DNA from: Vitrella brassicaformis
Lineage: Eukaryota > Sar > Vitrellaceae
DNA length: 64,000 nucleotides
Assembly: GCA_001179505.1 (NCBI GenBank)
Contig: CDMY01000374.1
Location: 31,439-95,438 of the forward strand
Reading direction: 5' to 3'
The notes under the pieces are model-generated. The model had not been told where the DNA came from. It did not search any database and saw only the letters and a program-made list of their open reading frames with translations. Positions within the stretch are counted from its first letter, which is position 1; each line of letters starts with the position of its first letter. A program made the position numbers and the translations under genes. This document shows positions 46,789-59,525 of the stretch, one piece after another.

Positions 46789-49700
46789 CTATCGCTTGTA
46801 CTTCTGCATGATCTCTCTTATCTCGGCTTTCTTCTTCTCTTTTTCCGAAATCACGAACTCTGCCGCCTCGTCCCACGGCGTGTACCCCTGTTGTGATGAG
46901 ATGAGATGAGCACACCGCTCAGCCCATCGATGGTGTGAATGTCTGTGGGCACTCACCTCATTGTCTTTGATGTCCAGCAGCGCACCGCCGCCCCACTCGA
47001 GCCTTTGAGAATGACACACACACACAGAGAGAGAGAGAGTGTGGATGAGATGTTCGCGTCAGTCAGTCATCTGTGTCGCCCACAGCTGAGACACAGCCGT
47101 AGAGTGGCCATCCCGTGCAGCCCAATGAAGTGCCGTGTTTCCATTCTGTTTGTGTCATACACACAGACGAAAGGCAATCAAGCAGTGAGAGAAGACTGTG
47201 TTGTCTCACGTTGTTCGTCTGTGTGAGCAGGTCCTTTCGTTTGGCATACAGAGCCTCCAACACATCGACATGGCCATTGTAGGCAGCCGACATGAATGGC
47301 GTCCAGCCATACTGCAATCAAAACACACACACACACACAATCGACACACTGAGGCGTCAGAGGCATGTGTGTGCTCTGTCACCTTGTTGCGTGCATCGAT
47401 CAGTTTGGGATCCCACTCCATCAGCTTATTGACCGCCGCAACACGACCACTCCAGGCAGCCCGGTGCAGGGCAGTGTTACCAAGCTGCATTGCATCACGG
47501 CCAACACACATCTCCTCCTCATCAGCAGCAGCACAAAAGATGGTTTGTCTGTGTCGGTACCTGGTTGTCTGTTTGCTGCAGTACGTCAGGTTTGCTCTCA
47601 TACATGACCGACATGACGCCCACGTGACCCTCAGCTGCAGCCACGATGAAGGGTGTCCACTGCAGAAATGAGAACACACAGACAGACCACTGAGGGCATT
47701 CCTGTCGGCTTCACAATTGTTCCACACCCCGCTGCTTTCTCGTTTGTCGAGTATGTCCTTGCCGTCTCGCTCGATGAACAAACGGACGGACTACAAATCG
47801 CCGAACTTGGCGGCCTCAAAGATGTCCGTCTGCCACACAACCAGCACAAGAAGAGCGGCCCATTGACGTGTGGGATTCAGTCGCTGTCTCCCTTACGTGT
47901 TTAATTTGCGGCTGTGGGGCCCTCGGCGGTGTCTTCACTGACGGCTGCTGGGCGGGGGGCACTGCGCGACACACAGAGCATCGGATGGTGTGGCCCTGTG
48001 TGCGTCTCTGTGTGTGTGTGTCTCGCCGACCAATGTGCTGCGAGGGCGGCTGAGAGGTCTTGGCCACACTGCTGGCGGCCCCGTTGTGGTGCTGGCCGTG
48101 CTCATGTGCACACCCGACGAATGGCCGCCAGGAGATGACGCAGTGCCTGCATTTGACCGCAAGACGTCTACAGCAGAGAGGAGCCGCGCATCAATGATTA
48201 CCTCTAAAGCTCTCGCCCGTCCCGCGAAAGAATCCTCAGCGGAATCGCGGTGCCGGCGAGTCAGCTGCCTTCCCGCTTTGACTTCCAGACGAAGACGAGA
48301 TGCGCAACTTGTCGAGGACCTGTAATGGGACGAGCAGCAAGGCCCGACAAAGAGATGGGAAATATCTGCTCGTGTGTCTGACTTGTTTGGCTGTCGGACG
48401 ATTGGCGGTTTTGTAGGCAAAACACATCTGATGGACGCAAAGCGGAAGAGAGAGAAAGATCATGGATACCCATTCTGTTGTCGGTTGCCTTGATGGCAGT
48501 CTTGATGTGCGGCGGCAGAGACGCCGGAATATCAGGAATCTGACACGAAGGGAGACACGAGTGAATGAATAAGACCGAGGCAGTCTAATGAGGCGAATCG
48601 AGTACCTCTTTTTTGTTGACGACCTTTCGACTGATCTGCGCCATAACTTTTCCCTCAAACGGAGGCCGACCTGCACTCAGAGTATGTCGTGGCCGCTGTT
48701 CTTATGAGGAGTGTCACAGGGGATCTGCTGCTGACCTCCATGAATCTCCCCGAGTACTGAAGACGCACACATACACAAATGGACAAGAAAGAGGCGATGA
48801 AGTAGCGGCTTGCAACATGTCTCTCTTGTGTGTGGCATGGCTTGCTTACTGCCGCCCAAAGCCCAAATGTCCGCCTTGGCAGTCAGCTTGTCCACTGAAC
48901 GACATAGCAGTAAGACCCTCCAGCCAGTGACATTGACTCGCTTTGCTTACGATCTGTGTCGAAGCCCTCGGGCGGCATATAGTTGGGAGTCCCTCCAACT
49001 GCAGCACATGAGTCATTTCTGCTCTCGTGAGCCGCACTGCAAACATTGGTCTGTGTGTGACTACCAGCGGTGAGCGTTGTCTTTCTCTGTGCGCTGCGAA
49101 TCATTCCGAAGTCCGACAGTTTGATGTTGTGGCCTTCATCCAACTTAGATGAGTGAGACAACAAAAAGTCTGAACCTCTCATAGGAGGATCTCTATCGTG
49201 GCCGACCAGTATGTTCTCGGGTTTCAAATCTCTGTGGACGATGTGGTTGTCATGCATATACTTCACGGCCTCACAGATCTGTGACCAACATACACACACA
49301 TCTCTAGGCGGAGACACAAGAGACCTCTGCATGTATGCTCCCTTTCAACCTGTTTGGTGAATTTGTCTCGCACATCGAGTGGCAGCGGTCCGTGGCTCGC
49401 CAGGTAGGACGCTAGAGAGCCGCCCTCACACAACTCTGATGAGAACGACGGCAGAGACACCAGAAGGGACAAGGCGGATGGACGAAGGGGAGAATAGACT
49501 GACTACCTATGACGGTCATGAGGCCGTGTTTGTCGTCTCTGCAGACGCCCAGCAGCCGCACTATGTTGGGGTGATCGAGTTTGGTCATCGGGAGGGCCTT
49601 TCGCAGCACCTCCATGAACTGCGACTGCACACAAACACAAAGATGCGCACCGACAGCGGGGAGGCGTCTTCTGAGCATGTACCTCTCGGTCGAGCTCTTC

Positions 49701-49910
49701 ATGGCCCTTGTAGATTTTGACAGCCACGGGCCGCCCTCGGAGCTCCCCTCGACGAACAATACCGAAGCCGCCACTCCCTGAGGAACCCGCATGACAAACA
49801 CATGATCCGTTCAGCCAATGCCCTCAGCCTGGGCCGGGCGGTGAATAATGCTGACCGAGCTCCTTGTCGCTCACAGTGAGGTCCTTCGGGTCGATCAGCA
49901 GATCGGCCAT
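46789..49910 (-). CDS. KA6: TKL-type kinase with C-terminal ankyrin module
   Basis: Start MADLLIDPKDLTVSDKELG at 49910. Kinase: GSGGFGIVRRGEL with PVAVKIYKG (about 49780-49715), TKLDHPNIVRLLGVCRDDKH (about 49585-49525), ELCEGGSLASYLASHGPLPL (49440), [19 protein letters not shown] (49257-49200), IKLSDFGMIRSAQ (49125), GGTPNYMPPEGFDTD (49000-48955), DKLTAKADIWALG (48900-48860), RPPFEGKVMAQISRK (48670-48620), PDIPASLPPHIKTAIK (48540-48490), NRPTAKQ (48400). All catalytic motifs are intact. A linker with VHMSTASTTTGPP (about 48110-48070) and PPSVKTPPRAPQPQIKH joins the ankyrins: DIFEAAKFGDLQSVRLFIER (47833), KDILDKRES, FIVAAAEGHVGVMSVMYESK, ALHRAAWSGRVAAVNKLMEW, TPFMSAAYNGHVDVLEALYA, a short ALH unit, [15 protein letters not shown], and a final exon with an extra Glu/Lys stretch ending EIREIMQKYKR, TAG 46789-46791. 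Confidence 0.82.
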
Positions 49911-49989
49911 GAGGGGAGGAGAGGGGAAAGGGGAAGGAGACTGCAAGCTAAGCTCGGCGCCCCCACCTTGCCCCAAGAAGAAACATCAA
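49911..49989. promoter_or_regulatory. Very short divergent region, KA6 / ectodomain-repeat gene
   Basis: 79 bp between start codons. GGGGAGGAGAGGGG-type purine tracts resemble those upstream of KA1. Function inferred from position. Confidence 0.3.
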
Positions 49990-52900
49990 ATGCTCCTTCT
50001 TTTCCTTGCGCTGTTCGCTGGCGCCCAGCAAGGGACAGGTACAAGCAATAATGCTGAAGTACTGCAGCCAATTGAACCCAGCTGTTTTTGGTTGTTCTTC
50101 TCAGATGCTGTCCCGGACGTTGAGGGCCATGTGTGCACTCCCTTTCAGGAATGCGTGTTGAGCCTCAATGGGACAGGTGCGACAGACAAACAGGTCACAG
50201 GCATGATTGTTCCTGAGGTTCAATTCTCTTTTTCAGATCTGGACCAAATCAACTCTATTGTGGTGTCCAAGAGGAGTGCTGGCAGCCCATGTGCTCCGCC
50301 AGTCAGAGTGGCCGTCCCATACGATGGCATCCTGTTGCCCACCAACGACGAAGGCTCTGAATATGACCCGCTGAAGATCCTCTCAAGTAATATTCTCACG
50401 GGGGACGCAGTCGGCGTCTATGATCTCTGCTGGTGAGTCCCCAAGTCACGAAGGCACAGGAGGGCGGATTGACTTGCTGCTTTCAGGTGTGCCGGGAACG
50501 TCACTTTCTGCCCCTTTTGGTCGAAGGCCGGAATCCCGAGCTTCGACACGTTTGTCGGAAATCTCACAGTGCGGGGTGAGGAGTGATGCAACGCGCTCGA
50601 TTCCCTCCCCCTTTGTCACAAGCAGGCCCCGATAAGACAGCCACCTACCAGTGCAGTGCCACAACGGACTGCTCCATTATCATCGAAGGAATCGGTACAT
50701 ACATCCGTTCGAAATGCAAGTCCATCGACTCGTGTGTCTCCATCGAGCTGTCTGCAGCTTTAGACCAGAATGACACTATTCTGCTGTCGGCGACCCCATG
50801 TGACAACGCGACTGAAGTCAGCTTTCCCGGCCTGTTTGGGTGGGGTCAGGACCTGGCCACCGCCATTGCTGGCGGAACACCCAACTCACAGACCTATGAA
50901 ATAGGCAGCAAAAGGCCGCGACTCGCAGGCGCATTCCACCTCTGCTGGTGAAGTGGGCGATCGGGCACGGCCTTCGCAGGAAGGGGACCTGTGTGGGTTT
51001 GTGCGTGTGTAGGTGCGGATACAAAGACGATTTGTCGGCGGAGTGTTCCTTTCCTAGTGACAGCGGTTTGTTCAAAGTCCCTGCAGGTCGTCTGACTGTG
51101 AATGGTATGCCACATGCATGTGAGGAGAGACACGAAGGAATGCACTGGGTGCAATCAGGCCCTCTGTACCGGGACTGGGCCTGCGCCGCCGGAAAGCAGT
51201 GCATAATCAATGTGGAGGGCATAGGTACACATGCTCAAGTTCCGTCCTCGCTGTCTGTTCTCGTTTGTTAACGTCTGTCTGCCTGTCTGTCTGTCTGTCT
51301 GTCTGTGAATTGCACAGGTCTGGCCGATGGAGACACGATGGTGGTTTCCCCAACAAACTGCACCAATATCACCGTTGTGGAGAACTCCACCACATTGGCG
51401 TCGGGCGGGAGCGGAGAGACGTATGACTTCGGACGGTATGACCCACAGATACTCACAAGAGCACAGAAGGGCACTGTTTGGTTTACTTTCATTTCGGCAG
51501 GCCCCTTTATATGGGACTTGATCCACTGTACCTGTGTTGGTCAGCCAAACGAGTGAAATCCTCCAGCTGCTCAGCAGTCTCGCTGCCGTCTATCTTTCCG
51601 TGCAGGTGTCCAAAGGGGGCTGCATGCGATTCAGAGTTGAATTTTGGGATCGAAGCAGGCACAATCACTGTCAGTGGTACGTGCAGAAGATGCAACCGTG
51701 CCCACCATTGCATACTTTACGTGTCTCTTGTCTGTGTGGACAGGGCCTGATGGCAATGCAGATATCACATGCGTCGCTGGCCGAAATTGCACCGTCACAA
51801 TTGCAGGCACAGGTGTGAATTCACACACAGAAAGTGGATCCACTCATCAGCGGTAGCATTCATTACTCGCTTCGAATTCTGCTGCCCGCTTGCAGGTCTG
51901 ACGGACGGCGACACGATGCTGCTTTCTGCTGGCGGCTGCGCATCGCCAACGAAAAACTATTTTGGTGGAGCCGACTTGGTTGACGTCGCAACAGCATCTG
52001 GAGGGGATGGGCTCACATATGAGTTCGGCATCGCCAAGCAGGGCGTCGCAAGCCTCTCGCTGTGTTGGTATGTGTGTTTGTAGGGGCACGAGTCTGCTGC
52101 TGGGCGGGTGGATGCTTGTATCTGTGCATATCTAATGTGTGTGTGTGCAGGTGTAAAGGCCCGTGCGATCCAGATGCACGACCAGGGGACTTCATCGCTG
52201 AAGCTGGCAGCCTGACAATTTACGGTACTCATGAGAATGGGCGAGAATGCTGCTCGGTGGGATGGTGACGCCACACTCATTGAATGCTTGTCTTCACAAA
52301 AATACAGGGCCGAGTGGCACTGACGATATTGTCTGTATTGTCCGGCAAGACTGTCCCATCTCCGTCACAGGGACTGGTAGGCGGCCTTGATTGGCATCAG
52401 CGTGTCATGGCTGGACTTGTGTCTCGGTGGACGTCCAGGGCTGCACGAGCTGGACAGTATCCTGGTGTCTGCGACGTCATGTGACAGCCCGACCGAGGTC
52501 AGCCCTGACGGTCTCTTCGGGGCCAGTCAGGACGTCGCGATCGCCATTAGCGGATCGGCAAACTCAAGAACCTATGAAATCGGCAACAAAAGACCGAGAA
52601 GAGAAGGGGATTTCTTCCTCTGCTGGTAACAGAGAATCGCGCAGGCACAGATAAGGCATACAGGCATGTGGTACCACGGGTTGTGCAGGTGCGGATATCA
52701 GACGTTCGAGTCGATGACCACACCATTTCCTCCTCCTGAGGCGTGTGACCATGACGACCCAACTCTCTTCACCGTGCCAGCCGGCATGCTTGTTGTTCAA
52801 AGTGAGTCAGACGACCTATGTGAGATTGAGGTGCCGCATTCAACCCCCTTGCTGTCTATGTCGTGCGTCAGATGATATTTCCGAGTTCTTGGCAGCTGGT

Positions 52901-55900
52901 CACATTAGGATCGAAAACCCAGAGGGACAGACGGAGGACATTACTGTGGTTTGCCGCATGCCGGCGGCCACGACAGTGACTTGTTCGCGTGCCAGGTATG
53001 GCAAGCGGATCACGCTGACAGAGGGCAGCCCCATAACCGATGTCGAGGGCACGAGCTTTGATGATGTGCTGAGGGGCAACTCACGGGCCAACACGCTTAC
53101 CGGCGCGGCGGGGAATGATGTCATTGTCACTGGAGGCGGCTTGGACGGTGAGTTGACGCGTACCCACCCATACACAGAGACACTTGCTCCCCTCGTCCCT
53201 TCGTGTGTTGGTTCAGTGTTGATCGGCAATGCGGGAGCAGACACTTTGTGAGTCAGCCCACTCACCCTCTCTGTGTGCGTGTGATTATAGCATACCCTTC
53301 CTCTGCCTGTCCTGTCTTCAGTGTGATATCTAACGTGGCTGGAGACGTGACCGTGCCATCATTCGACAGAGGGTCTGGCAGCAATGATGTGCTGGACCTC
53401 AGTGCCTTCAGGGACATCACGAGCATGTTAGCCCTCATGTCTCGCGTCAGCAACGGTAAGAGGTATGGCTGAGCGGGGAACCCATCTCGTCTCCTCTCTC
53501 TCTGCCTCCGAACAATGATCGCCAGGTAGTGTCGTTATCCAAATGGCGCCGGGGCGATCAGTCACCGTCGCTGACCTCACGCCAGCCGACCTGAAGCCGA
53601 GCTATTTCGCTTTCGCATCCCCCGAAGACAAAGAAGACGACCGGGACTGCGACTCAGCCTGGTTTATACTTTGGGGACTCTCTTCAAACAAGCGAGCTTG
53701 GTGCGTCGAGACGTGGGCGTCTATTGCCATCCTGGCTGGCGCGACGGTGCTCATATTGGTCGGTGTGTGTTGTGGCTGCTGGTGGTGCCGCTCTCCGGAG
53801 GGCCGCGAGAGACTAGCTGACCGATGTCTGAGGTGTCTGTGTATGAGGCCGGGGCCACAACCCGAACCCGTCGAGCCATCCGAACCCTCAGTGAGGACTG
53901 AGAGGGAGGAATTCATCGAAACGAGACTCAAAGAGAGGTGCGCTCGCATGAGACACTGCATACATCGGCTGGGTCTGTCTGATCGATCGTGCTGCAGGAC
54001 TGTCGTGAGAGCTATTCCCTTGGCACAAGGTACACACACACAGTAGGCAGCGGATGACAGGAACACACGGGACACCGACAGAGAGAAGGACTTGATGTTA
54101 CACAGACATCTTCGGGTTGGCCTGGATAGCCCGCTACGGCGCCTACGCGGTGAGGCGGTACCTCCCTGACACGACGGTGATGTGTGTCTCTCGATGTCTC
54201 CTTTCTTATGTTTGTTGGCAGGTGGTCCCCGGCATAAGAATGAAGGGGTGGGTGACTCACTGCATGGAAACACACACGTCGAATGGAATTTATGGCCACC
54301 TATCGTTTCATCACCTGTCTGCCCCCGTGTGTTCGCTTTCTCCCTGTCTGTCTGTCTGTATGTATGTATGTGTGCAGGCAATTTAAGGTTAAGATCAGCA
54401 AAATGTTTCCCCTCATCCTCTGCCTTGTGGCGTTGGTTCTGCAAGTTGTGGCCTACGAAGCCCTCTTTGATGTCAATAAGACCAGCGATTACATCGTCAG
54501 ATTATTCAAAGCCAGGTCAGTCACGGTCAAGGAATAAACAGAGCACAACCACCCAGTTGCCCATTTGCGTGTCTCTGTCTCCTTTTCTTTCAGGGAGATC
54601 GAGGAGCTGGCTGATGTGCTCAAAGAGGGATTCGACGACTCAACGGAGAATCCCTTTGACGCGAGGTTCATCGCAGTCTATATCTTCACTTCCTTTGCAC
54701 TGTCGGCTTTGGCCAATCGGCTGCGTATCATCGAGCTGTGGCTGTTGGAGCACCGGCTTGTGTGGTGCGCTGACCCAGCTATGATGGGACGACACTTGTA
54801 AGCGAATCTGAGAGTGATTTCAATTGTCACATGACTACATGTGTGTCCCTCCGTGGCTGACCGGCTAAACTGCAGCTATCTGGTGCTCGGTGATTGCCAC
54901 CCTAATTTCACCCAGGAGCAGCTCGCCCAGCTAGATATTGCCAACGTAGGCACGCCAACGAATGGTCATGTGTTCTGGGTCTATCTCTGTGTGTCTATGG
55001 TGCCTCCCTGCAGGTGTGGGAGTGGATGACGGGTTTTCTGTGCCTTGCTCTAAACGTAGTGGAGGTGCTGTGGCTCTTCTTGTTCACCTACAGCGCCGTG
55101 GAAGTCATCATTCGCACGATTGAGATACCAGTACGCATAACTGCCGGGCTCATCTGCATGCATGGTGATTGTGGATTGTCGTCTTTGGCTTTTCGCCGCA
55201 GGAAATATTTGTGATCACTGTCATTCGTGAGTGAATGCTCTGGTGGATTGTAGGTCATGTGCGTATATGAATGCGCACATGTATTGTTTGCGTTTCAGGA
55301 ATTCTGGTCGTCGCGTATCTCGACAGAGCCGTCCTGCACCTGTTCACAAGCTTCTTCGACATGATCATTGCCCCCCGGTGCTGGCTCTTCCAGATTGTTG
55401 CGTCAATCGAGAAGATGGCAGAGGCCCTACAGAGACGCAAGAGCACCCAGGGCAAGCTGTGGTTCTGTTTCGGTGCCTCTTTCGATGTCGTATTCGGTAT
55501 CATCTTCAGGTGGAGCTCAGCAGACAGGCGATTTTGTCCATCACAATTCATTGTACATTGAGACTCATCTCATGCAGGATCTTTCTGCGGCTCCCCGTCG
55601 GCCTCATGTTTGCCGTCGCCATGTCCCCATTCATACGCTTGGGCGCGGCTAAGCTGCCAGACCAATACTCCTTCATTCCCTCCTTCATTTCCGACCTGCT
55701 CGGCTGGGGGATGCTGGCCGCCATTGTGCTCTTCGGGCTGCTCACTCCGTTCATCAACAGAACATGTAATTGAGGCAGGCCAACAACTGCATGGGCGATT
55801 CTTGGTGTCTCCGTCGTGACTGTGTATTTATAGTTGGCCACGTGACGAGATTGGGAAAGAGAGAGTTCGTCGATGACGGCGACCTTAAGGTTGGGACACA

Positions 55901-56489
55901 CACAGGGTGACCACAAGGACGTGTACTGTGTGATGGATGCAATTTCTGCAGAAGAATTTCGACAGCCTGATGACCCCGAGGAGTTTGATGACCCCAAGGT
56001 CTGTCAAACCTCAAGAAGACGATAACGTCTCGGTCAAGAGCGGCAAGAGCAGCAAGAGTGCAAAGAGCAGTAAGAGTGGCAAGAGCAAGAGGAATCGGCC
56101 GCCGAGCGACGCCAAGGAGAGGGCAAGTGAAGGGTCCATCACAGCGCAGCCCGCCAAACCGAAGACCACCACGATCATCAGTATGCGCAGTTTTTGGTAC
56201 CTCTGTGGGCTATCCAAATGCACTCGCCACTTTCTCCCTGTGTCGCTATGTGTATGTGTGCAGTCACCGAAGGCACGTCGTCTGTGACACAGGGACAGAG
56301 ACATGGACTTATGGATTGGTGTGTGTATGTGTCTTCTTTGTTTCAGATACCCGGATTGAGGCAGCGATTGAAAATTTGTTTTCTGCTGCTCTCCCTGCTG
56401 CTGCGCCAGCATTGGCCGCCGGTCCAAGTAGGGCAGAGGCCGGTCCAGACATATTCGATATCGAGTCATCAAGCAGTGGGAGCGACTGA
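49990..56489 (+). CDS. Large multipass membrane protein with repeated Cys-rich ectodomain and RTX-like segment
   Basis: Signal peptide MLLLFLALFAGAQQGTG (49990). The ectodomain repeats a module ending in an LCW motif joined to a Cys-starting exon: VGVYDLCW (50430), GAFHLCW (50950), SLSLCW (52068), DFFLCW (52626), each preceded by DTILLSATPCD, DTMLLSAGGC or DSILVSATSCD-like strands and TYEIG/TYEFG. Next, RTX-like repeats GTSFDDVLRGNSRANTLTGA, AGNDVIVTGGG and LIGNAGADT (53050-53247), the pattern that binds calcium in bacterial RTX proteins. A membrane helix WASIAILAGATVLILVGVCC (53713) is followed by a Cys/Arg-rich stretch and five or six more hydrophobic segments (FPLILCLVALVLQVVAYEAL, FIAVYIFTSFALSAL, FLCLALNVVEVLWLFLF, GLMFAVAMSPF, GMLAAIVLFGLLTPF). 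A Ser/Lys-rich tail SGKSSKSAKSSKSGKSK ends SSSSGSD, TGA 56487-56489. Family unrecognised; surface receptor or channel-like role is inference. It might be two genes, but the splice at 54031/54108 keeps frame. Confidence 0.65.
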
Positions 56490-58094
56490 GAGTGTGTCAG
56501 ACAGGCTTAGTGACTTCATGTTCTGGCTAGGAACTTGCTGTATTGGTGGATTTGGGTACGCCTGTGTGTGCAAGGGGATAGGAGGGGAGGATACGTGCCA
56601 CTTGAGCCGACAATCACAGTAAAGAGCACATACTGGATCATATGCGCATTCACATGCGTCCATCAGCTCAACCATCGACTGTCGAAATATAAATATGATA
56701 CATGATCACAGACACAGACACATCAGTGGCAACACAAGAGGAAGGTTCCACACATAGACACACATCCAGACACACACGTGAACGCAGACACACGTGTACG
56801 TCTGTCTTTCTGGTGTGCAGATGGCCAGCTGGTGAGTGAGTGTGTCCTCCTGTGGCGCCAGCCCTTCTCATCGACACAGACACGGTGGTGCAGCACATCA
56901 GAGGTACGTAAGCACACACTCACACACAGGGAATGCCGACACGATGTCTGTGTTAGGTGCGGCTCTCTCTCTCTCGCCTCTCTGCGTGTGATTCCTTTTC
57001 GTCCCTCTCCCGTATCGGCCCAAGAACCCAACCATAAACTGTCTGCCTTCCAGTGAATCACACGCGTGCACGCAAGCAGGTCATGTAGGTAGAGGAGGGG
57101 TCTGTCTGTGGTCATGTGTGAGTGTGTGTGACTGTGTGTGTGGTGTGATGACGGACTTTGCGGCCTGCAGCACATACAGTTTGATGATCGTCATGGAACT
57201 GGGTGCGTGCCGGGCAATTCGCTCTCTTACTTGGTTTTGTCTCGGTGATGGAAAGAAGTGCTTGGTTCTCTCAAAAACCGTCTGTGCGAAGGAGGTGATT
57301 GATGGCGCATAGGAAAGCTAAGCACACCCTGACAACCTGATCGATCGATCGACTGACTCAGCCACATGTTCAATCAATGGGATGAGATCAATCCACGGCC
57401 GTCACCCGCGGCACACACACACAGGCAGACACACTCCACCACACAATCACCTCGAGAGAGAGAGTTATGGCCGGCACGTGAGTCAGCCAGGCAGCCAAAC
57501 ACACTCACACATCGGCCGGGGCGTCACATCAAAATCGGCGGGCAGCCGACCGGACCGCACCAGGCGTACTCACACCCACACCCACAGGCAGCCAGCCATT
57601 GGGTCACACAGCAGCAGCAGCAGCAGCTGGTCCACACAGTGGGCGGTGAGCGATGTGCCCTGAAGAACAAACCGATCGGCGACAGAGATAAATGACAACA
57701 GCCAGCACCCAACTTGAGATGCCTTCCTGATAACACACACACACACAGAGGGCAGGGCGGCACTCCGCCACATGGTGACAGAGGGGATGTATCGCTGCGC
57801 ACCCACCAGTGCGTGTTGGCTGATGGATCGGTCAGCCGCCGCTCTCCGCCTCAGCTGCGCCACCCTCACCTGCCGAAGGCACAACACACACACACACACA
57901 CAGCCATGACTGTAATGGAGGTCGACGTGGGGGCCTCTTTCGTGTCTGCGGCTGTGTACCTCCATCGCCTTCTCCACTGCCGTCATCCACACCATCAATC
58001 TCATCACCGCCACCATCGCCAGAATCTATGCCACACACACAGAGAGACAGAGGGCATGTCATCCGTCCCTCCATGCGTGTGTGTGTCCGTACCG
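56490..58094. other. Mostly non-coding; possible unassigned exons
   Basis: Two weak candidates. On the plus strand, splice-bounded pieces at about 56821-56911 (one frame reads LLIDTDTVVQHIR), 57054-57080 and 57172-57202 could be exons of an unknown small gene. On the minus strand about 58030-57870 reads DSGDGGGDEIDGVDDGSGEG then RKRPPRRPPLQSW, possibly an alternative 3' exon of the next gene. Neither has a recognisable motif. The rest is CA/GT-rich with AGAG and CAGCAG repeats (57609-57626). Confidence 0.35.
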
Positions 58095-59525
58095 TCATTG
58101 CTGTTGTTCCTGCTGCTGTTGCTGCTGCTGCTGTTGCTGTTGCTGCTGCTGCTGTTGCTGCTGTTGCTGCTGCTGCTGTTGTTGTTGTCCGTCGAATATG
58201 AATGGCGCCGCCGCCCCCAACGCCACGCGAGCCAGCTGAGTGGTCACCGGGAAGCGGTGTTTAAAGGCGGCACCCTCACACGCAGCCGCCTTAGTCGTCA
58301 CGACACGCACATTTACTGCAGACAAGGAAAAGAAAAACTTGATGACAATTGATCAGCAATCAAGACTCCCTTCCTCTCTGTCATTCTCACCGGTGTTGTT
58401 TCCAAGTGTCCCACCGGTGTTGTTTTCAAGTGTCCGAATCTCAACCCATGCGACGAAGGGGTGGCTACTGTTGGTGAGCATCAGCCATCGCTTACGACCG
58501 TCCTGGCTGAATGTGGTGCTGCATCCGGCCACCGGTCTGTGGGGCGATTCACTGAGCAGATCGTCCACACGGCCGCCACCGATACCCCTGAAGAGACAGT
58601 GACAAATGGCTCATGGTAATGTGCCCGACCCGACCTCATTAATGTCGTTGGTGTGGTACCTGTTGAGTGTAGTGAAGGTACTGTTGCTCTGGCCGAGGTG
58701 AGTCAGGTGGAAGTGGTTGAGGATCTTGTCCTTGGCAAATGCCGATAATGACGCATCGGTGAATTTGCCATGGAATGACGTCCATCGGCGGCCGCCGCGG
58801 AGGATCCAGTAATAGAAGTTCCGGCTGCGCACCGGTGGGTCGTGTGGCTGTCTTTGCTGTTGGTACAGATGGTCGGCAGGGAGGGGCGGGTCGACCTCCA
58901 GCTCGAAGCCGGGCTCGTCGTTGATGGCCCGCCACTGATTGCCGTCCCGGAACAGCTGCAGGCAGCTGCCGTCACGGCAGTGGAGGTGGCGGCCGACAAT
59001 CTTGAGCTGCGCCAACACACGGGGAGCCGACACATACGCCTACACACACACAGACACACACAGACAAACAGAGAGAAGAGGCCCTCTCTCTCTGTCCCCT
59101 CCCCGCCCGTCTGTTTGCCGGCTCACCGTTATGTTTGCATGTGTGTTGATGTCATCGGCTGTGAGGATGACAGGCAGCTCACAGTTCCCGCACTGCCCCG
59201 CCAGCTCAATCACCTCGGCCATCTCGCCCCAGCACCCCTCCTCCACCACACACACAGCCGCCAGCAGATCATGTGTGCCGAACTGGTCGTCGTCGAACCG
59301 CAGCCACTGCACTTGCTGCCCATTCACATTCGCCCGCGGCAGCCCCGCCTGTGAGCCCACCAAGTGGCTGAGCCGATCTCTCAGCTGGGCCGCGTCGAAG
59401 AGATCTACGAGCCAGGTGGAGGTGGCCCTCAGCCGCACGACGTCCTTGACGCTGAGGAGGTAGCGGCTCCTCCGGCCCACACACACATATGACACGGGGT
59501 GCTGCTGCTGCTCGTGGTGCTGCAT
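58095..59525 (-). CDS. Unrecognised protein with F-box-like N-terminus and polyglutamine C-terminal tail
   Basis: MQHHEQQQHPVSYVCVGRRS starts at 59525. The segment RYLLSVKDVVRLRATSTWLV resembles the second half of an F-box (weak). Four exons join in frame: to HANIT (about 59130), AYVSAPRVLAQLKIVG with RNFYYWILRGGRRWTSFHGK (59042-58663), GIGGGRVDDLLSESPHRPV with WLMLTNSSHPFVAWVEIRTL (58588-58393), and NVRVVTTKAAACEGAAFKHR (58318) leading to APFIFDG, 26 Gln, Glu, 3 Gln and TGA at 58095-58097. The globular part contains many aromatic/Gly residues and a DGNQWRAIND, DGRKRWLMLTN pattern, perhaps beta-structured. No enzyme motif seen. If the F-box is real it would be an SCF substrate adaptor (inference). 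Confidence 0.6.
58098..58187 (-). repeat. CAG/CAA tract encoding the polyglutamine tail
   Basis: Thirty codons, all Gln except one Glu (58107-58109), mixing CAG and CAA. The tract contains no GT for a donor site, so the stop right after it should be the true protein end. Confidence 0.8.

Larger units (their letters stand above)
46190..47960 (-). repeat. Inverted segmental duplication, right arm
   Basis: Reverse-orientation counterpart of about 7350-9030: orphan calpain exon, flank, and ankyrin half of KA6. Introns and flank are similar, with indels such as the EFVISEKEKKKA insertion in the last KA6 exon. Confidence 0.7.

Noticed and set aside
57832-58094. Extension of the polyglutamine gene downstream to a stop at 57832
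   Set aside because: The polyQ exon ends at an in-frame TGA (58095-58097) and offers no GT donor before it, so the downstream acidic/Arg-rich frame cannot be joined in the same frame.
57714-58352. 212-codon plus frame containing a long poly-Leu run
   Set aside because: It is the antisense of the CAG/CAA tract; the minus strand gives a coherent four-exon gene.
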